Assembly (NCBI RefSeq): GCF_022484225.1
Contig: NZ_JAKVLT010000001.1
Coordinates: 682,001-746,000 of the forward strand
Length of the DNA stretch: 64,000 nucleotides
DNA from: Pseudoramibacter sp.
GTDB taxonomy: Bacteria; Bacillota; Clostridia; Eubacteriales; Eubacteriaceae
Direction of reading: 5' to 3'
Part shown: one piece after another, positions 54,591-63,933 of the stretch
Numbering within the stretch: the stretch's first letter is position 1
How the letters are laid out: every line of letters begins with the position of its first letter
Made by a program: the position numbers and the translations under genes
The notes under the pieces: generated by a model
Seen by the model: the letters and a program-made list of their open reading frames with translations, nothing else
The model's database searches: none
What the model was told of the DNA's origin: nothing

Positions 54591-56006
54591 ATGAATATAG
54601 ATACAGCTGGTATCGAAGCAATCGTTAAAAGAGTGATGTCATCAATCGACGAAGCTAACGGGGTTGCGCCAGCTTCAGAAGGGGCTAAAGGACGTGACGG
54701 CATTTTCGATGATATGGAAGACGCCATCGCCGCAGCACAGGCAGCATGGAATGACTACAAAATGCGTCCGCTGTCACTGCGTTATAAAATCATCGACGAA
54801 ATTCGCAAGACCTTTACGAAAAAGGAAACCGTCGAAACCATTGTCAACATGGCTGTTGAAGAAACCGGCATGGGCAATGTCGAAGATAAATTGACAAAAG
54901 CGTATCTGTGTGCTGAAAGAACACCAGGTATGGAAGATCTCCAGGCCAACTGCTGGACTGGCGACGAAGGGTTAACCTTACTTGAACTTTCACCATTCGG
55001 CGTGATCGGTGCCATCTGCCCGTCCACAAACCCGAATGAAACCATCGTCAACAACTCCATCAGCATGCTGGCTGCTGGGAACGCGATTGTTTTCGCTCCC
55101 CACCCAGGCGCACTCCAGACTTCTCTGTACTGCGTAAGACTGGTCAACCAGGCCATCGCAGCAGCAGGCGGCCCTGCAAACCTGGTCGTTTCAACAGAAC
55201 ATCCGACCATGGATTCTGCAAACGTCATGATGCATCATCCTGATGTCAGACTCCTGTGCGCAACAGGCGGCCCTGGCGTTGTTCACGCAGTTCTGTCCAG
55301 CGGCAAGAAAGCCATCGGCGCTGGCCCTGGCAACCCACCGGCACTGGTCGATGAAACTGCAGATATCGAAAAAGCGGCTAAAGACATCATTGACGGCTGC
55401 ACCTTCGACAACAACCTGCCGTGTATCGCTGAAAAAGAAGTCGTCGTCGTCGACCAGGTCGCGGATTACCTGATCTTCAACATGAAGAAGAATGGCGCTT
55501 TCGAAATCAAAGACAGAAAAGTTCTCGATGACCTGGCCGCGATGGTCGCGCCTGACGGCCGCGTTTCCCGCGACTATGTCGGCAAGAGCGCAAAATACAT
55601 CGCCAAAGCTGCTGGCATCGACGTACCGGAAGATACGAGAGTGCTCATCGGCGAACTGCCGGCTGACCACCCATTGGTTCAGATCGAACTGATGATGCCG
55701 ATCCTCGGGATCGTCCGCGTCGACAACGTCGACGAAGGCATCGACCTGGCCTGCGAATTGGAACACGGCAACCGCCACACGGCAACGATGCACTCCAAGA
55801 ATGTCGACGCGCTGTCCAAGATGTCCAAGAAGATCGCTTCCACGATCTTTGTCAAGAACGGTCCTTCTTACGCAGGACTCGGTGTTGGCGGCGAAGGTTA
55901 TCCGACCTTTACGATCGCTGGCCCGACTGGTGAAGGCTTAACCTCAGCAAAGACATTCGCAAGAAGAAGAAGATGCGTACTCTGCGACGCCTTCAACATT
56001 AAATAA
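54591..56006 (+). CDS. pduP: CoA-dependent propionaldehyde dehydrogenase PduP
   Basis: 471 residues. It oxidises propionaldehyde to propionyl-CoA inside the shell. The N-terminal 20 residues (IDTAGIEAIVKRVMSSI) are a classic encapsulation helix, followed by a linker to about residue 35. The catalytic Cys is in NNLPCIAEKE, with GAGPGNPPALVDETAD and the terminal RRRRCVLCDAFNIK. AGGAGG precedes the ATG. Compare the paralogue at 39035, which lacks the helix. Confidence 0.96.
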   Translation: MNIDTAGIEAIVKRVMSSIDEANGVAPASEGAKGRDGIFDDMEDAIAAAQAAWNDYKMRPLSLRYKIIDEIRKTFTKKETVETIVNMAVEETGMGNVEDKLTKAYLCAERTPGMEDLQANCWTGDEGLTLLELSPFGVIGAICPSTNPNETIVNNSISMLAAGNAIVFAPHPGALQTSLYCVRLVNQAIAAAGGPANLVVSTEHPTMDSANVMMHHPDVRLLCATGGPGVVHAVLSSGKKAIGAGPGNPPALVDETADIEKAAKDIIDGCTFDNNLPCIAEKEVVVVDQVADYLIFNMKKNGAFEIKDRKVLDDLAAMVAPDGRVSRDYVGKSAKYIAKAAGIDVPEDTRVLIGELPADHPLVQIELMMPILGIVRVDNVDEGIDLACELEHGNRHTATMHSKNVDALSKMSKKIASTIFVKNGPSYAGLGVGGEGYPTFTIAGPTGEGLTSAKTFARRRRCVLCDAFNIK

Positions 56007-56023
56007 TCAGAGGAGAGTTGCAT

Positions 56024-57343
56024 ATGAGCTTGGTTGACAAAGTAAAAAGCGCCGGCATTGTCGGTGCAGGCGGGGCCACTTTCCCGACCCACGTCAAAAT
56101 AGATGCTACGGCAGATGTCGTCATTGTCAACGGTGCTGAATGCGAACCTCTGCTTCGAGTTGATCAACAATTGATGGATTTGAGAGCTTCCGATTTACTG
56201 GAAGCTCTCAACATGGTCGTCGAACACACGAAAGCCAAAGAAGGCATTATCGGCTTAAAGAAAAAATACGTGCCGGCGATCAATAAGCTCAATTCACTTT
56301 TGCCGAAATATCCGAAACTGAAACTGCACATCATGAACAATTTCTACCCGGCCGGCGACGAACAAACCCTCGTCTACGAATGCACCGGGAAAATCGTTCC
56401 TGAAGGCGGTATTCCACTGGCCGTCGGCGCCCTGGTCATGAATGTCGAAACCCTGCTCAATCTTCACGACTGTGTCACAGAAGACAAGCCGGTGATCGAC
56501 AAGTATCTGACTGTGACGGGTAACGTCAAACGCCGGATCACGACGAAAGTGCCGCTGGGCATCACGGTGAAGGAAGCCCTGGCTCTGGCCGGCGGCCCGA
56601 CCATCAGTGATTATGTCATCATCAACGGCGGTCCGATGATGGGAAAAATCGTTTCCGAAGATTCCTACATCACCAAGGGCACCAAAGGACTCATCGTCCT
56701 GCCGAAGGATCATTATCTGATTCACTCGAAAACAAGAAGCTTCCAGCGCTCTTTGAAATTAGCGGCAAATTACTGTATGCAGTGCAGTCTGTGTACGGAA
56801 GTCTGCCCGAGACACAACTTAGGCCACCATCTGGAACCCCACAAGATGATGCGCATTGCGGCGTACGCGTCGACCTGCGACAATGTCGCCCTGCCGACCA
56901 ATGCTTATCTGTGCTGCGACTGCGGGCTGTGCCAGTATGCGTGCGTGATGGACCTCCAGCCTTGGAAGGTCAACGAATTCCTCAAAGGGGAACTCAAGAA
57001 GAACGGGATCAAGAATCCCCATCACGAACAGCCGAAATCGGCCAATCCTTTCATCGAAGACCGGCGTTTCAACGTCCATCGTCTGACCAAACGCTTAGGT
57101 TTGGAAGAATTTGACAAGGATGCCCCGATGGAACCGTGCAAGAAACAGTTTAAAGAAGTCCATCTCCAGATGTCTCAACACATTGGAGCACCAGCAAAAC
57201 CGGTTGTCGCTGTCGGCGACGAAGTCAAACGGGGCCAGCTGGTCGGAGAAATTCCGGAAGGGGCTTTGAGTGCTCGTATTTTCTCCAGCATTGACGGGAA
57301 AGTCACCGCGGTTGAAAACGGTGTCGTCACTGTTAAAGCTTGA
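56024..57343 (+). CDS. pduS: PduS cobalamin reductase (RnfC-like flavo-iron-sulfur protein)
   Basis: 439 residues from ATG 56024 (AGAGGAGAG upstream). The flavin/NADH domain has GAGGATFPTHVK and NGAECEPLL; an SLBB-type domain follows (VKEALALAGGPT). Two [4Fe-4S] clusters are encoded by CMQCSLCTEVCPRHN and CCDCGLCQYAC. The C-terminal barrel-sandwich hybrid domain reads PVVAVGDEVKRGQLVGEIPEG. It reduces cob(III)alamin for PduO and may pass electrons to the Fe-S shell protein PduT encoded next. Confidence 0.95.
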   Translation: MSLVDKVKSAGIVGAGGATFPTHVKIDATADVVIVNGAECEPLLRVDQQLMDLRASDLLEALNMVVEHTKAKEGIIGLKKKYVPAINKLNSLLPKYPKLKLHIMNNFYPAGDEQTLVYECTGKIVPEGGIPLAVGALVMNVETLLNLHDCVTEDKPVIDKYLTVTGNVKRRITTKVPLGITVKEALALAGGPTISDYVIINGGPMMGKIVSEDSYITKGTKGLIVLPKDHYLIHSKTRSFQRSLKLAANYCMQCSLCTEVCPRHNLGHHLEPHKMMRIAAYASTCDNVALPTNAYLCCDCGLCQYACVMDLQPWKVNEFLKGELKKNGIKNPHHEQPKSANPFIEDRRFNVHRLTKRLGLEEFDKDAPMEPCKKQFKEVHLQMSQHIGAPAKPVVAVGDEVKRGQLVGEIPEGALSARIFSSIDGKVTAVENGVVTVKA

Positions 57344-57381
57344 GAAATGCGCTGAATGATGCATAAAGAAAGAGTGGAAAT

Positions 57382-57930
57382 TTGAAAAACGCAATAGGAT
57401 TTATCGAATTTAAAAGCATCCCTATCGGCATCGAATCCACTGACCAAATGCTCAAATCCGGAAATGTTGAGTTGGTGACAGCGACGCCGGTTTGTCCCGG
57501 TAAATATGTGACCATCGTTTCTGGAGATGTTGGCGCAGTAAGATCTGCTGTCAAAAATGGTGAAGTTGTCGGTGGGATCTTCGTCATCGAATCCCACGTG
57601 ATTCCGAACATTCATCAGGCTGTTTTCCCGGCTTTGATGGCAAATGTCGATGTCGAAAACGTGCAGTCGATTGGGATTATCGAAACGATCAATGCCATTT
57701 CATCGATTGTCGTAGCGGATACCGCTGTAAAAGCGGCGAATATTACCTTGGTTGAAGTGAGAATGGCCCGCGGGCTCGGCGGCAAGGCCTTCGTCATCAT
57801 GACCGGCGAAGTGTCTCCTGTCAAACAGGCCGTGGCGGCTGCTGAAAACGCCATGCGCGAATACGGCGTCATCACGAGCACTTCCGTGATCGCATCGCCG
57901 CATCAGGATGTGCGCAAGCTGATTCTCTAA
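57382..57930 (+). CDS. pduT: Trimeric Fe-S shell protein PduT (BMC-T)
   Basis: 182 residues with two BMC domains (AIGFIEFKSIPIGIESTDQML and SIGIIETINAISSIVVADTAVKAANI). Cys38 in ATPVCPGKY is exactly where the Salmonella/Citrobacter protein holds a [4Fe-4S] cluster at the trimer pore, so electron transfer across the shell with PduS is likely. TTG start at 57382 with GAGTGGA upstream. Last gene of the shell operon. Confidence 0.95.
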   Translation: MKNAIGFIEFKSIPIGIESTDQMLKSGNVELVTATPVCPGKYVTIVSGDVGAVRSAVKNGEVVGGIFVIESHVIPNIHQAVFPALMANVDVENVQSIGIIETINAISSIVVADTAVKAANITLVEVRMARGLGGKAFVIMTGEVSPVKQAVAAAENAMREYGVITSTSVIASPHQDVRKLIL

Positions 57931-57957
57931 GGCCAAGCGGCGGATCTATGGATAGAA

Positions 57958-57992
57958 CTCTGGAGGGCGCGAGCCCTTCGGAGCTTTTATTT
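57958..57992 (+). terminator. Probable terminator after pduT
   Basis: An inner AGGGC-GCGA-GCCCT stem-loop and outer CTC/GAG pairing are followed by CTTTTATTT. Of moderate strength; the next genes may still receive read-through from the shell operon. Confidence 0.6.
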
Positions 57993-58078
57993 CGTGTTCT
58001 GTGGCAACGTTTATTTTAGATAGAAAAAGACGCGGCCAGAGCACACGAAAGATAGTTTAAGAAGGAGGAGAGCCTGAC

Positions 58079-58849
58079 ATGAAAGTGATCAGTTTCTTTA
58101 ATTTAAAGGGAGGATGCGGCAAAACGACCTCCGCCATCAATCTGGGCTATCTCCTCGCGCAGGACCTGGCGAAGGAAAACAAGAAGCTCCTCCTCGTCGA
58201 CTGCGACATGCAGGCCAATCTGACCGGCTCCCTCATGGACGCCGACTACGACCGGCCGTGCATTTACCATTTGATGACTGGGGACAAGCCCTTGAAAGAC
58301 ACGATCTTTCATCTCAAGGACAATGTGGACATCATCCCGTCGAGCCTTTTGATGGCGACAATCGACCCGAGGCTTTCGGCCATGGTGGGCCGGGAATTCA
58401 TTTTGAAGCGCCGGCTCAAGGAAGTGGCGGACGACTACGCCTACTGTCTCATCGACTGTTCGCCGTCGTTCTCGGTGGTGACGACCAACGCCCTGGTGAT
58501 GACGGACAAGATCTTCATCCCAGTGCAGACGGAGTACTACGCCGTCGATGGGGTGCATCTGCTCCAGGAAACCCTGCAGTACGTCAACGAGTCGCTCGGG
58601 GTCGAAAAGGAGATTTCCATCATCTTTGCGACGATGCACGATGCGCGCAACAACATCAACCAGCTCCAGTACGAAAATCTGGAACACGCTTTCGGGGACA
58701 AGTTCATGCGCCAGACGATCCGCAAAAATGTCGCGCTGGTGGAATCGCCGGTGTTTAAGCAGTCTATTTTCGAGTACAAGCCCAAAGCCAACGGCGCGAA
58801 AGATTACAAGGCCTTGTACGATGAAATCAAAGCCAAAGGGGGATTTTAA
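58079..58849 (+). CDS. ParA/MinD-type ATPase next to the pdu locus (McdA-like candidate)
   Basis: 256 residues. Deviant Walker A LKGGCGKTTSAINLG with the signature K10 and catalytic K15, Walker A' LLLVDCDMQANLTGS and Walker B YCLIDCSPSFSVVTTNAL. ParA ATPases dimerise with ATP, bind DNA non-specifically and move partners over the nucleoid. No parB or parS-like gene is adjacent; instead the next gene, one base away, encodes a small coiled-coil protein. McdA ATPases that space carboxysomes belong to this family. Positioning of the Pdu compartment is my inference from location. A chromosomal Soj or mobile-element origin is the alternative. AAGGAGG precedes the ATG. Confidence 0.85.
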   Translation: MKVISFFNLKGGCGKTTSAINLGYLLAQDLAKENKKLLLVDCDMQANLTGSLMDADYDRPCIYHLMTGDKPLKDTIFHLKDNVDIIPSSLLMATIDPRLSAMVGREFILKRRLKEVADDYAYCLIDCSPSFSVVTTNALVMTDKIFIPVQTEYYAVDGVHLLQETLQYVNESLGVEKEISIIFATMHDARNNINQLQYENLEHAFGDKFMRQTIRKNVALVESPVFKQSIFEYKPKANGAKDYKALYDEIKAKGGF

Positions 58850-58850
58850 A

Positions 58851-59204
58851 ATGGCGAGAAAAAACAGCAAATTGAAATCACAATTAATGGATCATACAGA
58901 AGCGGTGAAGGAACAGCCGAAAGCCGCAGAAGCCATGGCGGAAGCCGGCGAAAAAAACGCGGAAGCGGAAGCAAAATTAAAGGCGGAAGCCGAAGCCAAA
59001 GCTGCGGCTGAAAAAGAAGCGAAAGCCAAAGCCGCTGCCGAAGCCAAAGCGAAGGCAGAAGCGGAAGCCAAAGCAAAGGCCGAAGCGGAACGTAAAGCTG
59101 CAGAAGCTGCTGCCAAAGCTGCTGCTGAAGAAAAGGCGAAAAAAGAAGCGGAAGAAAAGCAGCATATTCACGATCAGGCCGATCTGCCGGTCTATCTGCT
59201 CTAA
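58851..59204 (+). CDS. Small basic/coiled-coil protein, putative ParA partner
   Basis: 117 residues. The N-terminus is basic (MARKNSKLKSQLMD), the type of Lys/Arg-rich peptide by which ParB and McdB-like partners stimulate ParA ATPases. The middle (about 20-105) is almost pure Ala, Glu and Lys (repeats such as AEAKAKAEAEAKAKAEAE), predicted to be a long helix or coiled coil. The tail is HIHDQADLPVYLL. AAAGGGGGA lies 8 bases upstream, and the start is one base after the ParA stop, so the two are cotranslated. No known family is recognised; repetitive composition makes homology searching unreliable. A TolA-like linker is the alternative description. Confidence 0.7.
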   Translation: MARKNSKLKSQLMDHTEAVKEQPKAAEAMAEAGEKNAEAEAKLKAEAEAKAAAEKEAKAKAAAEAKAKAEAEAKAKAEAERKAAEAAAKAAAEEKAKKEAEEKQHIHDQADLPVYLL

Positions 59205-59206
59205 TC

Positions 59207-59575
59207 ATGAAACTCATTCACGAAAAAGACTGTGAATACCGCCACGGCGACAGCGGGCCCAAGTATTTCATCCACGGGCCGCGGCTGAATTTCGGCATCG
59301 TCCGGATCAAGCCGGGACAGGTTTTCGGACCTCACGTCCATCACCGGATGGAAGAAGATTTTTATGTGATCGAAGGGCAGGCCGCCTTTGTGATTGACGG
59401 CGTGCGTCATGACGCCGGTCCCGGGGATTTCATCCACATGGAACCCGGGGAAGCCCATTTGATTTTAAACGACAGTGACGCACCCTGCGTCTACACGGTG
59501 ACGACGACGCCGTTCTTCGAAGAAGGCGACAAGGAAGCCGTCGATGCCGATTGGGCGAAAGCTTACAAGAAATGA
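59207..59575 (+). CDS. Cupin-domain protein
   Basis: 122 residues, a single conserved cupin barrel. Motif 1 is GPHVHHRMEEDFYVIEG (metal ligands His, His, Glu) and motif 2 is GPGDFIHMEPGEAHLILN (His). The metal site is complete, so an enzyme or small-molecule sensor is possible; substrate unknown. It starts two bases after the coiled-coil gene and is likely part of the same transcript, though its relation to the ParA pair is unclear. Confidence 0.85.
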   Translation: MKLIHEKDCEYRHGDSGPKYFIHGPRLNFGIVRIKPGQVFGPHVHHRMEEDFYVIEGQAAFVIDGVRHDAGPGDFIHMEPGEAHLILNDSDAPCVYTVTTTPFFEEGDKEAVDADWAKAYKK

Positions 59576-59578
59576 TTT

Positions 59579-59604
59579 AAAATCCCGCACAGCGGGATTT
59601 TTTT
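59579..59604. terminator. Intrinsic terminator after the cupin gene
   Basis: AAAATCCCGC-ACA-GCGGGATTTT plus T-run. The A-run on the left means it may also serve the converging minus-strand gene. Confidence 0.9.
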
Positions 59605-59617
59605 ATGCGCTCTGGCT

Positions 59618-59863
59618 TTATAAGCCGAGAAAGGCGCGCTTTTTCTGTTTGTAGGTTTTGTCGTCGATTTGGCCCTGGCGGTGCTGATCCATGAGGTCCA
59701 TGAGCGATGCCGCCGTGTTTTCGTCAAAGTTCATCTGGGCCTGTTGGGAGGTCTTTTCTTCTTCGGTCTTTTTTCTTTCCTGGCGGAAGCTGTCGGGCAG
59801 GCCGCCTAATTTTTTCTGCAATTTTTTAATTTTCCGCTGCTGATTCGACTTGATGTGACTCAT
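59618..59863 (-). CDS. Small basic protein with SHOCT-like C-terminus
   Basis: 81 residues, highly charged. The N-terminal half is Lys/Gln/Arg-rich (SNQQRKIKKLQKKLGG). The C-terminal half (SLMDLMDQHRQGQIDDKTYKQ) resembles the SHOCT short C-terminal domain, which often follows other modules and may mediate oligomerisation. GAGAGGG lies upstream of the ATG. Function unknown. Confidence 0.65.
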   Translation of the reverse strand: MSHIKSNQQRKIKKLQKKLGGLPDSFRQERKKTEEEKTSQQAQMNFDENTAASLMDLMDQHRQGQIDDKTYKQKKRAFLGL

Positions 59864-60330
59864 TGTTTTCCCTCTCTGTTGAATTTTAATTTAATTTTAT
59901 GATAAAAGAAATAGAAATCATTTTCAATAAAAGGGCATAAACTGACAATTATCTGGTTTGGATTCTTCATGTGCAGCCTAAGTCAGTGTATTTATTCATA
60001 AGACAGCCTTAAAAAATGAAAACGGAACCACAATCTTTTACATCGCATTTACATCCCAACTGATTTTTCTACATTTATTTACAAACGTTACAATAAAAAA
60101 GATAAAATATTTAACTTTAAACTACAAAATTTTATATTTCAACTACAATATTTTATATTTTAATAATTTAACATCTGATTTAAAATGTAAAATAATGCAA
60201 ATAGAAACAAAATAAATTTGAACACTCTTACCTTAAATATTGCTTGTGCTATTTAGGGAAAAGAATAAGCATACATCAATTTGCATTGAGGCCATACATA
60301 TTTATAAAATAAGAAGAAGGAGTGAGAGCA
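59864..60330. other. AT-rich intergenic region with 21-bp tandem repeat
   Basis: About 470 bases, far lower in GC than the surroundings, without a credible gene. At 60120-60139 and 60141-60160 lie two copies of AACTACAAAATTTTATATTT, with one mismatch and a 21-bp period. Such spacing puts both copies on one face of the helix, as in paired operator sites. The region is the upstream control region of the adhesin gene at 60331. Confidence 0.6.
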
Positions 60331-62896
60331 ATGGCAAAGGTATTTAAACACGTGGGACTATGGCTGGCAGTCTTGTTTGCCGCGCTTTGTACAGCGGGGC
60401 TTCTTGTTGTGCATGCACAAGGTGAAGACAATGCGCTGTATCAGACAGTATTGGGCAAGGCGGTGAATTTTGGCATCACGGCCGGTACGCTCAACCACGA
60501 AAGTGACTTGCAGACGAATTTCGCAACAAAGCATTATACGAATGTGAAAGGACAGCATGCAAATCCGAATTTGACGGGGACGACCACTCCGGGAGACTTT
60601 CTGATCGGTCAAATGGACCATGATTTGAAGATCACTGAAGGCCCGTCCGCAAATTCGACTTATTATGTGACACAAAAAGACGTCGCGAAAGTTAAACGCG
60701 ACAATCAAAATGAACAACCCAATGTCAACACTAATTATACAAAAGATCAGCTCGATGGTTATGTTGACAACATGATCAACTCGGCGCTGAATGAAGGCGG
60801 CAAATTAGCAAATCAGCCTGCAACAGCGAATGTTATTATTCAAACAAGCCCATATAATGATAAAGTCACAATCGATACGACGAAATCAGGGGATGACGCG
60901 ACGATTTATATCGATCCCAGCAGCAACGAAAAATGCTACAAGGCGCTGTCGACGAACGGCAATCTGACGATTAAGAAAAAACCAAATCAGAACATCGTCT
61001 TTAACATTACGACGGCACCGTCATCAGGAACGACGCTTGATTTGGCGAAGTATGCAATCGAAACAACAGACGGTCAATCCTTTGATACAACGCCGGATAG
61101 CAATGCGGGCGATACGAACAAGCGTTTGGATTCCCAGGCACAGCACATCTTTTTCAACGTGCGCGCTTCCGGCATTAAAAACGTGACACTGACGAATACC
61201 GCAGGGATCTTCCTGCTTCAGGATGCAGACGCCAGCGTCGGCGGGACCTCCTCCGGCTGGATCGTTACGAATAAAAGCTTTACCAACAACGGCGGCGAAT
61301 GGCATTACATTCATCCGAGTCCGCGCCCCATGGTCACCGACAACATCAACAAAAGAAAAGGGCTCACTGAAGCTGACAAAGACCTTTGCAACAAATTCAG
61401 CGCTCAATAAGGACAGCAATGAAGTATCGGGAACGACATTTACGATCAAAAAATCTGATGGGACAGTTGTAGAAGATAACATCCCATTAAGCAAAGTCAC
61501 AGCAGAAGGCGGTTACACAAAGACAGGTCTGGATTTAGATACCACATATATCATTACAGAAAACGCACCGAAAATTAATGGCTACACATTAACGAAGACT
61601 TTCAAAGTCGGGAAAAATGAAAATTCAGATAAAGCAGAAGTCACACTGAACAGTGATAACAAAGACGCGACAGTTGCCGTTACGAATGACTACACGAAGA
61701 AAGTTGAAAAAGGCTCGCTGACGTTTACGAAGACCTTTGGCGGCGATGTAACCAAAGCAGATTTGAGTAATATCACCTTCACCATCACCGGACCTAAGGG
61801 CTTCACAACCCAAACGGTAAAATTGAGCGGCATGACCAAAGGCAATGACGGAAAATATACCTACACACTCGACAATTTGGAATGGGGAACGTACACAGTT
61901 AAAGAAACTAATTCTTCAGTGAATGGTTATACCTTAGACAAGACCTCCCATATCGAAGGTGGCGTCACCGTGGATGCGGCCCACCTGGAAGGTGATGCCA
62001 ATACCATTAATTTGACTGACAACTACTCCCCGGTTCACCCGAGAGTGCAGCTGTTCAAAAACGAATTCTACAACGGCGATCTCACAGGCAACCCCGTCGG
62101 CGGCGCTTCATATGCCCTGTACCGGTACCGCTTGAAAGGATCGAAGTTAGCATTATTTGCCAACATGACCCGCGCCGACGTGCTGAACGCCAGCAACTGG
62201 GAATACCTCGGTGAAGACAATACCGACGGCACCGGTTTTGTGTGCTCGAAAGACGAATTGAATGAAGGCGATATCGTCGCGGTTATGGAAATGAAAGCGC
62301 CGGCGGGCTATCAGCGCACCGCCAATCCGGCAATCGTTCAGGTTCACGCCAATGCCAATCCGACACTGCTCGCCGATGCAGACGGCGCAGTCTCTCTCGA
62401 TAAAGACGGCAATCTGCAGTGGAAAGAAACCGTCGTGCGCATCGGCATCAAGAAAGTTGACGCCAACGGCAACGCCGTCGTCGGCGCGAAGATGGCCGTC
62501 CTCGACAAAGACGGCAAAGTCATCGATACCTGGACCACGACCAAAGACAATCTGGTTCACGAAACCGACAAGCTCACCGCCGGCGAAACCTACACCCTCC
62601 GGGAACTCCAAGCGCCGGAAGGTTACGAAAAAGCCGCAGATGTCACCTTTACCGCAGAAGCGAAAGACATCAAAGGCACGGACGAATATGTCCAATCGGT
62701 CACAATGATCGACCAGAAGAGTCAGCCGGCGAAACCGGGCACCCCGTCCAAGGGCACAACCGTTAAACCAGCACAGACCGTCGCACAGGGCGTCAAGACC
62801 GGCGATCCGACCACGATTGGCGGACTGGTCCTTATGCTCGCGGCAGCAGGCGCAGTGCTCGTGCTCAGCGCGAAACATCTCAAAGCCATGCGTTAA
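60331..62896 (+). pseudogene. Cell-wall-anchored adhesin/pilin-like protein interrupted by a frameshift
   Basis: The first frame (60331-61410, AAGGAG upstream) gives a signal peptide (HVGLWLAVLFAALCTAGLLVVHA) and a large N-terminal domain (GKAVNFGITAGTLNHESDLQ, possibly a choice-of-anchor-A-like adhesin domain). At 61351-61354 one extra A shifts the frame. In the other frame the sequence continues sensibly as KEKGSLKLTKTFATNSALNK and through three or four Cna-B-like domains (GSLTFTKTFGGDV, E-box-like YTVKETNSSVNGY, MEMKAPAGY, YTLRELQAPEGYE). It ends in a VKTGD signal, helix (IGGLVLMLAAAGAVLVLSA) and KAMR. The joined product would be about 854 residues. Mutation, sequencing error and programmed slippage are all possible. 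Confidence 0.8.
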
Positions 62897-62927
62897 AAAA
62901 AGTTTAGCCACTTATTTATAATTTCAC

Positions 62928-62955
62928 AAAGGCTCCTTCGGGAGCCTTATTTTAT
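62928..62955 (+). terminator. Intrinsic terminator after the adhesin gene
   Basis: AAAGGCTCC-TTCG-GGAGCCTT with the stable UUCG tetraloop, followed by ATTTTATT. Confidence 0.88.
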
Positions 62956-63053
62956 TGCCCGGGAAATAATCGCATGGCGAAATAACGGGCAGCCTTTGAA
63001 TTTCGGAACACGGTCTCTTATAATAGAAGCAAACACAGCGGAAAGGACATACG

Positions 63054-63833
63054 ATGAACCCGAAAATTGCATTCTTTGATATTGACGGCACCCTGATCGA
63101 TTTCGACGCGCCGAGCCTGAGCCCGGCCGTCGCTGACGCGCTGCGCCGCCTGCGCGCGAGAGGTACCAAGGTCTTTCTCGCCAGCGGCCGTCCGCCCTAT
63201 CTCCTGCCGAAGGTGAAAGGCCTGGCTTTCGACGGCGCCCTGTGTTTCAACGGGGCCTATGGCTTCGACCGAAAGGGACCCCTTTGCTCTGCCCCCATCG
63301 CCAAGACCGACATCAGGCGAATGGCCGAAAACAGCGAACGCATGGGTGTGCCGGTGCTGTTGGCGGGCGCAGAAACCATGGGCAGTAATTTTTATCAGAA
63401 AAACCTCGAAACCTACATGTCCTTTGCCGGCCATCCGAACCATGTCGTCGATCGCGAGACTTTTCAGCACCTCATGGCCGATGACATCTACCAGGTCATG
63501 GCCGGGACGAGGGCCGACCAGGACGCCGCCCTGCTGGCTGGCACCGCAGGCGTCCAGCCTCTGCGCTGGTGGGACTGGGCCTGCGACATCGTCGGGAAGG
63601 GCAGCGATAAGGCGGTGGGGGCGGAAAAAGTCCTGGCCGCTTACGACTTGCCCCGGGAAGCCTGCGCCGCTTTCGGCGACGGCGGCAACGACAAAAGCCT
63701 AATCGCCTTCGCGGGCATCGGCATCGCTATGGGCAACGCGACCGATGATGTCAAGGCCTGCGCCGATTACGTGACGACGCCATGCTCGGAAGACGGGGTC
63801 GCCGCAGCCCTCGCCCATTTCGGCTGGATTTGA
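63054..63833 (+). CDS. HAD-superfamily phosphatase, Cof type
   Basis: 259 residues. HAD motif I is FFDIDGTLIDFD (nucleophile and acid Asp), motif II VFLASGRPPY, motif III lysine in IVGKGSDKAVG and motif IV FGDGGNDKSLIAFAG. The C2B-type cap lies at about 85-190. Members dephosphorylate sugar phosphates, FMN or other small molecules; specificity cannot be assigned. It is monocistronic, with GGAAAGGA upstream. Confidence 0.9.
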   Translation: MNPKIAFFDIDGTLIDFDAPSLSPAVADALRRLRARGTKVFLASGRPPYLLPKVKGLAFDGALCFNGAYGFDRKGPLCSAPIAKTDIRRMAENSERMGVPVLLAGAETMGSNFYQKNLETYMSFAGHPNHVVDRETFQHLMADDIYQVMAGTRADQDAALLAGTAGVQPLRWWDWACDIVGKGSDKAVGAEKVLAAYDLPREACAAFGDGGNDKSLIAFAGIGIAMGNATDDVKACADYVTTPCSEDGVAAALAHFGWI

Positions 63834-63933
63834 CATCGCAAAGCGCAGTGATATTTACGGATTCAATTAAGCCTTTTTTGGGATGAAGGGAATAAAATAA
63901 CATCACAAAATGAAAACCCGCGAAGGAGAAAAT

